From positions 1 through 21,177 of the forward strand of contig JAGXHC010000154.1 in assembly GCA_024636405.1 (NCBI GenBank): 21,177 nucleotides of DNA. The letters run 5' to 3'. The translations under genes and the position numbers were made by a program. The notes below the pieces were generated by a model. That model saw only the letters and a list, made by a program, of their open reading frames with translations. It did not search any database and was not told where the DNA came from. This document shows, piece after piece, positions 16,458 through 21,177 of the stretch (positions are counted from its first letter, which is position 1; each line of letters starts with the position of its first letter). Source of the DNA: Sulfitobacter sp. Lineage in GTDB: Bacteria; Pseudomonadota; Alphaproteobacteria; Rhodobacterales; Rhodobacteraceae.

Positions 16458-16465
16458 GGGAGGAG
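16458..16465 (+). promoter_or_regulatory. Strong ribosome-binding site of dctP
   Basis: GGGAGGAG sits 6 bases before the ATG at 16472 and decides this start over the longer upstream frame from 16385. It fits the high expression usual for periplasmic binding proteins. Confidence 0.8.
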
Positions 16466-16471
16466 AATACC

Positions 16472-17452
16472 ATGAAGACGTTTACGAAGTTACTGGCTGC
16501 GACAGCCGCGCTGGGGATCGCGTCAGGTGTATCAGCGGCAGAAACCACGATGAAATTCGGACACGTCGGCGCACCGGGATCGTTGTTCGAAGCCACCGTC
16601 GATTTCTTTGCCGAATGTTCAAACACGGCATTGGGCGACGCGGTTGAGGTTCAGACTTTCGGATCTTCGCAACTGGGCAAGGACAAGGAGCTTTTGCAAA
16701 AACTCAAGCTTGGTCAGGTCGACTTTGCCTTGCCGTCGTCGGTGATGTCGTCGGTTGACGATTCATTCGGTATTTTTGAAATGCCGTATATCATTTCGGA
16801 CCGTGACCACATGCGCCGTGTGCAGGACGCCATGATGGACAAATTTCAGGCCGCCGCCGAAAGCAACGGTTACTATATCGTCGGGCTTGCCGAAAACGGC
16901 TTTCGCCACATCACCAACAATGTCCGTCCGATCAATCTGCCGGCCGATTTGAAGGGCATCAAACTGCGGACGCCAAACGGCGTGTGGCGGCTGAAGATGT
17001 TCCAGGAATACGGCGCCAATCCGACGCCAATGGCGTTCTCGGATGTATTTACCGCCTTGCAAACGGGTGTGATCGACGGTCAGGAAAACCCCTATGCGCA
17101 AATCGCATCGGCGAAATTCCAGGAAGTTCAGAAATACCTCTCGATCACCGGTCACGTCTATACGCCGGCTTATATACTGGCGTCCAAAAAGCACTTCGAC
17201 GGGTTGCCCGAAGATGTCCGTGCGGCCCTGACCGACTGCGCAAGCCAGACGCAGGACTTTACCTACGAAAAGGCGGCAGAGCTTGAAGCAAGCCTGTTGA
17301 AAGTCATCGAGGACGCCGGGGTCGAAGTGAACACCGCAGACAAGGCGGCGTTCATCGAGGCATCTGCGCCCATCTACAAGCAGTTCGCAGACGAAGTTGA
17401 GGGCGGTCAGGAAATGATCGACACCGTTCTGGGGCTTGGCAAATCCGGCTGA
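16472..17452 (+). CDS. dctP: TRAP transporter periplasmic substrate-binding protein, DctP family
   Basis: This 326-residue protein begins with a Sec signal peptide (MKTFTKLLAATAALGIASGVSA, cut before AE at about residue 22). It has the DctP fold signature: LGKDKELLQKLKLGQVDF, ENGFRHITNNVRPI, LKGIKLRTPNG with the conserved carboxylate-binding Arg166, and MAFSDVFTALQTGVIDGQENP (about 187-207). It captures a carboxylate ligand in the periplasm and delivers it to the DctQM membrane proteins encoded downstream. The ligand cannot be read from the sequence, although Arg166 argues for an organic acid. It is separated from dctQ by 128 bases carrying a strong hairpin, consistent with higher expression of this subunit. 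Confidence 0.95.
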   Translation: MKTFTKLLAATAALGIASGVSAAETTMKFGHVGAPGSLFEATVDFFAECSNTALGDAVEVQTFGSSQLGKDKELLQKLKLGQVDFALPSSVMSSVDDSFGIFEMPYIISDRDHMRRVQDAMMDKFQAAAESNGYYIVGLAENGFRHITNNVRPINLPADLKGIKLRTPNGVWRLKMFQEYGANPTPMAFSDVFTALQTGVIDGQENPYAQIASAKFQEVQKYLSITGHVYTPAYILASKKHFDGLPEDVRAALTDCASQTQDFTYEKAAELEASLLKVIEDAGVEVNTADKAAFIEASAPIYKQFADEVEGGQEMIDTVLGLGKSG

Positions 17453-17460
17453 TCAGCCAG

Positions 17461-17488
17461 CGGACAGCGGGATGTCCCCCGCTGTCCG
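17461..17488 (+). terminator. Perfect hairpin between dctP and dctQ (attenuator or mRNA stabiliser)
   Basis: CGGACAGCGGG at 17461-17471 and CCCGCTGTCCG at 17478-17488 are perfect 11-base complements around the 6-base loop ATGTCC, starting 8 bases after the dctP stop. No T-run follows, so it is not a standard intrinsic terminator. Hairpins at this position keep binding-protein mRNA abundant relative to the membrane subunits; that function is inferred here. Confidence 0.8.
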
Positions 17489-17507
17489 ATCCCCCGCGTT
17501 CATGATC

Positions 17508-17523
17508 GAAACCGGCCGGTCTC
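17508..17523. repeat. GC palindrome between dctP and dctQ
   Basis: ACCGGCCGGT at 17511-17520 is self-complementary and, with one mismatched pair, extends to GA...TC at 17508-17523. It lies 57 bases before dctQ. It could be a regulator site or part of the intergenic RNA structure; nothing further supports a function. Confidence 0.3.
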
Positions 17524-17580
17524 AATGGCTTTGAGAATGGTGAAAGTGACGCATTTTTCCGCCGAAAATACAGGTCCGAA

Positions 17581-18147
17581 ATGGAGCATGCCGCCTTTCC
17601 AACTCTGTCGCGTATCAACCGCGGCATGAGTTCGATCCTTGAATGGGTCACCATCGGTCTGATGGTGCTTCTGACGCTGACCGTCACCGCAGCAGTCATT
17701 GCGCGGCTGATGGGCCAAAGCTTTTCGTGGTACGACGAAGTCGCGGCAATCATGCTGGCCTGGATCACCTACTACGGCTCTGCTCTTGCGGCGCTGCACC
17801 GCCGTCATATCGGGTTTGACACGGTGCTGCTTTCCTTGCCCTACGGTTTTCGTATCGCGGCACTGCTGGCAGGAGAGGCGATCGTTCTGATCTTCTTTCT
17901 GCTGATGGCGCGGGCCGGTTTTCAGGTGCTTGAAGTGCTGCAGGGTGACGTGCTGATCTCACTAAGCTGGGTGCCGGTGCAATTTACCCAATCGGTCATT
18001 CCGATCGGTGCCATCCTTTTCATGCTGTGCCAAATGCTAAGCCTGCCGGCATATCTGAAACTGACCGCCGCAGGAATTTCGCTGGAACACGCTGATATTG
18101 AAGAAGAAGTCGAAGCCGAACTCGACAAGAACAAGGACCGTAGCTGA
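17581..18147 (+). CDS. dctQ: TRAP transporter small membrane subunit, DctQ family
   Basis: This 188-residue protein has the four membrane helices of DctQ (about residues 18-45, 50-75, 85-115, 130-152). Helix 2 contains the family pattern SWYDEVAAIMLAWITYYGSALAALHRRHIGFD. The C-terminus is acidic (HADIEEEVEAELDKNKD). DctQ forms the small membrane subunit that supports the DctM carrier. The ATG at 17581 has AGG about 7 bases upstream and is preferred; an internal ATG at 17626 would give a shorter but still plausible protein. Its stop overlaps the dctM start as TGATG, indicating coupled translation. Confidence 0.93.
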   Translation: MEHAAFPTLSRINRGMSSILEWVTIGLMVLLTLTVTAAVIARLMGQSFSWYDEVAAIMLAWITYYGSALAALHRRHIGFDTVLLSLPYGFRIAALLAGEAIVLIFFLLMARAGFQVLEVLQGDVLISLSWVPVQFTQSVIPIGAILFMLCQMLSLPAYLKLTAAGISLEHADIEEEVEAELDKNKDRS

Positions 18148-19427
18148 TGCTGATCGCTGCAATCTTTATTGCCATGATCCTGATGATTTGCGTCAACATG
18201 CCCATCGCGGTGGCGCTTGCCATGTGCGGTGTGCTTGGTCTGCTGTTCACAGAAGGCACGGACAGCCTCGTTACCATCGCGCTGGATATGTACGATGGGT
18301 CGACCAAATTCTCGCTTATTGCGATCCCGATGTTCGTTCTGGCGGGGGCGATCATGAACGCAGGCGGCATCACCGACCGTCTGATCAATTTCGTCACCTC
18401 GATCATCGGTTTCATTCGTGGCGGACTGGCGATGGTCAACATCGGCGTCTCGCTGTTTTTCGCGGAAATATCAGGCTCTGCCGTGGCCGACGTCGCGGCA
18501 ATGGGGTCGATCCTAGTTCCGCAGATGAAGAAACGCGGCTACAGCAAGGAATTTTCGGCTGCGGTCACGTCATCCTCTGCTTCGCTGGCGATCATCATTC
18601 CACCCTCCATACCGATGATCCTTTATGCTGCGTCAGCCAATACATCCGTTGAGCAGCTCTTTGTTGCGGGTGTGGTGCCGGGGCTGCTTGGGGCGGCCGG
18701 TTTGATGGGGGTCGCTTACCTTTTTGCCAAACGCTATAACTTTCCGACCGAAGCTGCATTCAACCTGCCGCGCGTGCGCGAAACATTCATCGACGCGCTG
18801 CCCGCCTTTACGCTGCCCGTCATCATCCTGGGTGGCATCTTTGGCGGCTACGTGACCGCGACCGAAGCGGCGGGTCTGGCAGTGCTTGCGTCGCTGGTCG
18901 TGTCTGCCTGGTATCGCCATATTGATATCGCCCACCTGCGTCGCGCGATGCTGGACGGTGGCATCCAGACTGCGGTTGTGATGCTGCTGGTCGCGGCCTC
19001 CGTCCTGATGGGCGGGTTTCTGACACGGGCACAGATCCCACAGCAACTGGCCGAAGGCATCTTGTCGATCACCACGCAGCAATGGGCGATCCTGCTGATC
19101 CTCAACTTCTTTTTCCTGATCATCGGATTCTTCCTGCATTCGGCGGCTGCGATCATTCTGGTGATCCCGATTGTCATTCCGCTGATCACCGCCGCAGGTA
19201 TCGACCCGGTTCATTTCGGTCTGGTGGTCACCCTTAATCTGGCCATCGGCCAGCAAACGCCGCCCGTTGCCTCCGTGCTGATCACGGCCTGTTCCGTGGC
19301 GCGCGCAAACATCTGGGAAGTGTCCAAGGTCAATATCTGGTTCGTCGGTGTCTTGCTGGCCGTGCTGATGATCTGCACCTATGTGCCCGCAATTCCCATG
19401 TTTCTTGTGGAGTATTTTTACCGATGA
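18147..19427 (+). CDS. dctM: TRAP transporter large membrane subunit, DctM family
   Basis: This is a 426-residue, highly hydrophobic protein with about 12 membrane segments, the usual length for DctM. Family motifs include SLIAIPMFVLAGAIMNAGGITDRLI, FFAEISGSAVADVAAMGSILVPQM, SASLAIIIPPSIPMILYA and NLAIGQQTPPVASVL. It is the sodium-coupled carrier that moves substrate from DctP across the inner membrane. It overlaps dctQ by one base and the following crotonase gene by ATGA, so the transporter and the downstream CoA enzymes are one translationally coupled unit. This ties the transported substrate to CoA-dependent catabolism. Confidence 0.96.
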   Translation: MLIAAIFIAMILMICVNMPIAVALAMCGVLGLLFTEGTDSLVTIALDMYDGSTKFSLIAIPMFVLAGAIMNAGGITDRLINFVTSIIGFIRGGLAMVNIGVSLFFAEISGSAVADVAAMGSILVPQMKKRGYSKEFSAAVTSSSASLAIIIPPSIPMILYAASANTSVEQLFVAGVVPGLLGAAGLMGVAYLFAKRYNFPTEAAFNLPRVRETFIDALPAFTLPVIILGGIFGGYVTATEAAGLAVLASLVVSAWYRHIDIAHLRRAMLDGGIQTAVVMLLVAASVLMGGFLTRAQIPQQLAEGILSITTQQWAILLILNFFFLIIGFFLHSAAAIILVIPIVIPLITAAGIDPVHFGLVVTLNLAIGQQTPPVASVLITACSVARANIWEVSKVNIWFVGVLLAVLMICTYVPAIPMFLVEYFYR

Positions 19428-20209
19428 CTTCCGATACACCTGATGTGATCGACGCGGTGCGCGACGGCACGCTGTGGATCACATTCAACCGCCCCCAGTC
19501 CCGCAATGCGATGACCTTTGGGATGTATGAACGTCTTGCGATACTATGCAGTGAGGTGCCGACCGATGGCACCGTGCGCGCCATCGTAATTTCAGGCGCG
19601 GGCGGCAAGGCCTTTGCGGCTGGCACCGATATGACCCAGTTCCGCGCATTCGAGACCGAACAGGACGCGCTGGACTATGAAGGCCGGATTGACGCCGTGC
19701 TGGAGGCGGTTGAGCGGTGCCCGATGCCGACCATTGCCGCCATCAACGGCGCCTGCACCGGCGGGGGCGGTTCCATTGCGGCCGCCTGTGACATTCGCAT
19801 CGCATCAGCCAGCCTGAAATACGGCTTTCCCATTGCACGCACCTTGGGCAATTGTCTGGCGGCGGCAAACCTTGCGCGGCTGTCGGACCTGATCGGGGCC
19901 GGACGCGTGCGCGAGATGATCTTTACCGCCAGACTGATGGGCGCGGACGAGGCGCTGGCCACCGGACTGGTCAGTGAAGTTTTGCCCGATGAAACCGCGT
20001 TGATGGCCCGTGCGACAGAATTGGCGGACCTGGTAGGGTCAATGGCGCCACTGACCCTGCGCGCCACCAAAGAAGCGATGCGCCGCACCCGTGCGGCCAC
20101 CCGGATCGACGATTCCGATCTGATCACATCGTGCTACATGAGCGATGATTTCCGGGTCGGCATGGAAGCATTTCTTGCCAAGCAAAAACCTGAGTGGAGC
20201 GGCAAATGA
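19424..20209 (+). CDS. Crotonase-fold (enoyl-CoA hydratase/isomerase family) protein lacking both catalytic glutamates
   Basis: This 261-residue protein has the crotonase fold: LWITFNRPQSRNAM at the N-terminus, the first oxyanion segment AFAAGTDM (63-70), INGACTGGGGSIAAACDIRIAS (about 107-128) with the second oxyanion glycines, and a C-terminal helical region. At the positions of the two hydratase glutamates (Glu144 and Glu164 of rat enoyl-CoA hydratase) it has Ser117 and Ile137, the same 20-residue spacing, so it is unlikely to be a standard hydratase. Other crotonases without these residues act as isomerases, hydrolases, lyases or decarboxylases on acyl-CoAs. It overlaps dctM and the CoA-transferase gene by ATGA on both sides, so it should act on the CoA ester made by that transferase or a close derivative. 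The exact reaction is unknown. Confidence 0.88.
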   Translation: MTSDTPDVIDAVRDGTLWITFNRPQSRNAMTFGMYERLAILCSEVPTDGTVRAIVISGAGGKAFAAGTDMTQFRAFETEQDALDYEGRIDAVLEAVERCPMPTIAAINGACTGGGGSIAAACDIRIASASLKYGFPIARTLGNCLAAANLARLSDLIGAGRVREMIFTARLMGADEALATGLVSEVLPDETALMARATELADLVGSMAPLTLRATKEAMRRTRAATRIDDSDLITSCYMSDDFRVGMEAFLAKQKPEWSGK

Positions 20210-21177
20210 CACCATCCACAGGTCCACTGAAAGGGATGCGGGTCATTGAGCTTGCCCATATCATGGCGGGTCCGGTTTGCGGGCTGATGCTTGCCGATAT
20301 GGGGGCGGATGTCATCAAAGTGGAAAAACCGACCGGCGATGACAGCCGCCGTTTTGTCCCGCCTGACATCAACGGGGAATCTGCTGCCTATATGATGATG
20401 AACCGCAACAAGCGCGGCATCGCACTTAACCTCAAGGACCCCGCGGCGGTTGAGGTACTGTACAAATTGCTGATGAACGCAGACGTCGTCATCGAAAACT
20501 ATCGCAAGGGCGCGATGGAGCGGCTTGGGCTGGGGTACGACGAGTTGGCCAAGCTTAATCCGCGCCTGATCTATTGCGAGATTTCGGGCTTTGGGCGCAC
20601 GGGCCCCTATGCGGAACGTGGCGGTTTCGATCTGATTGCGCAGGGCATGTCGGGGCTGATGTCAATCACCGGGGAGGGGCCGGGGCGCCCGCCGGTCAAA
20701 GTGGCGGCACCGATTTCCGATATCAATGCGGGCATACTGGCCGCTATGGGCATTTCAGCGGCCTATGCCCATATGCTGAAAACCGGGATCGGTCAAAAGG
20801 TGGATACCTCGCTGTTCGAGGCCGCCATCGTGCAGACGTACTGGCAATCCGCAATCGCATTTGCCACCGGGGCCGCGCCGGAACCGCTTGGCTCGGCGCA
20901 TCCGCTCAACGCACCCTACCAGTCATTCAAGACGCGCGATGGATGGATCAACGTTGGTGCGGCAAACCAAAGCAATTGGTTGCGGTTTCTGGACGTTATA
21001 GGCGCGCCGGAGCTGAACGATGATCCATTGTTTTCATCAAACCTCGGACGCATACGGAATCTGCCGAAACTGGTTGCGATCCTGGATGGTTACATGATCC
21101 GCGACACGACCGAAAACTGGCTGGTCCGCATGGAAGAGGCAAAGCTGCCTGCCGGGCCGGTCAACGACATATTGCAG
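20206..21177 (+). CDS. CaiB/BaiF family (class III) CoA-transferase, 3' end outside window
   Basis: The first 324 codons are present and the frame runs off the window; family members are about 380-410 residues. The N-terminus LKGMRVIELAHIMAGPVCGLMLADMGADVIKVEKPTGDDSR is the family signature, followed by NRNKRGIALNLKDP (67-80), IENYRKGAMERLGLGYDEL and YCEISGFGRTGPYAERGGFDLIAQGMSG. The catalytic aspartate that forms the acyl-anhydride intermediate is Asp172 in APISDINAG. These enzymes move CoA between carboxylic acids, commonly from succinyl-CoA, to activate a catabolic substrate. ATG 20206 overlaps the crotonase stop by ATGA. Being in the same coupled unit as the TRAP carrier, it is the best candidate to activate the imported acid. 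Confidence 0.94.
   Translation, partial: MTPSTGPLKGMRVIELAHIMAGPVCGLMLADMGADVIKVEKPTGDDSRRFVPPDINGESAAYMMMNRNKRGIALNLKDPAAVEVLYKLLMNADVVIENYRKGAMERLGLGYDELAKLNPRLIYCEISGFGRTGPYAERGGFDLIAQGMSGLMSITGEGPGRPPVKVAAPISDINAGILAAMGISAAYAHMLKTGIGQKVDTSLFEAAIVQTYWQSAIAFATGAAPEPLGSAHPLNAPYQSFKTRDGWINVGAANQSNWLRFLDVIGAPELNDDPLFSSNLGRIRNLPKLVAILDGYMIRDTTENWLVRMEEAKLPAGPVNDILQ

Overview
The window looks like chromosomal DNA of an alphaproteobacterium, most likely a Rhodobacterales (Roseobacter-type) marine bacterium. This is inferred from high GC, dense stop-start overlaps (ATGA, TGATG), the Tad-pilus gene order and the TRAP-type organic-acid transport. No species can be named from the sequence alone. I see no tRNA, rRNA, insertion sequence or CRISPR array.

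Region 1 (about 1-10749, plus strand) is a Tad/Flp type IVb pilus locus. It opens with the 3' part of a large TPR-CHAT protein, a predicted caspase-like cysteine protease with His and Cys both visible. A 339-base gap with hairpins follows. Then come the Flp major pilin, TadZ/CpaE, the TadA/CpaF ATPase, the TadB and TadC platform proteins, the TadE-like minor pilin and the TadG-like protein. From tadZ to tadG the genes overlap or nearly touch, so they form one transcription unit. The prepilin peptidase, RcpC/CpaB, the secretin RcpA/CpaC, CpaD and the TadD lipoprotein are not in the window, so the machine must be completed from upstream or elsewhere. A convergent, membrane-anchored LuxR-type regulator (10821-11402, minus strand) closes this half.

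Region 2 (11502-21177) is a divergently organised catabolic regulon for an unidentified organic acid. Leftward runs a YdiJ-like FAD/Fe-S 2-hydroxyacid dehydrogenase followed 13 bases later by a GntR/FCD regulator. Rightward run a class V (serine/alanine/aspartate-glyoxylate type) aminotransferase, a complete TRAP transporter (DctP, DctQ, DctM), a crotonase-fold protein and a CaiB/BaiF CoA-transferase cut by the window end. The 150-base divergent promoter region holds an 18-base palindrome overlapping predicted promoters on both strands, the obvious candidate site for the GntR regulator.

A plausible reading of region 2 is TRAP uptake of a (hydroxy)carboxylate, CoA activation by the transferase and rearrangement by the crotonase. 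The dehydrogenase and aminotransferase would then handle the 2-hydroxy/2-oxo acid, possibly glycolate/glyoxylate. The substrate is not determined. The most unusual points are the CHAT protease next to a Tad operon, the crotonase lacking both canonical catalytic glutamates, TadZ lacking the P-loop lysine, and several well-formed RNA hairpins or DNA palindromes at gene junctions.
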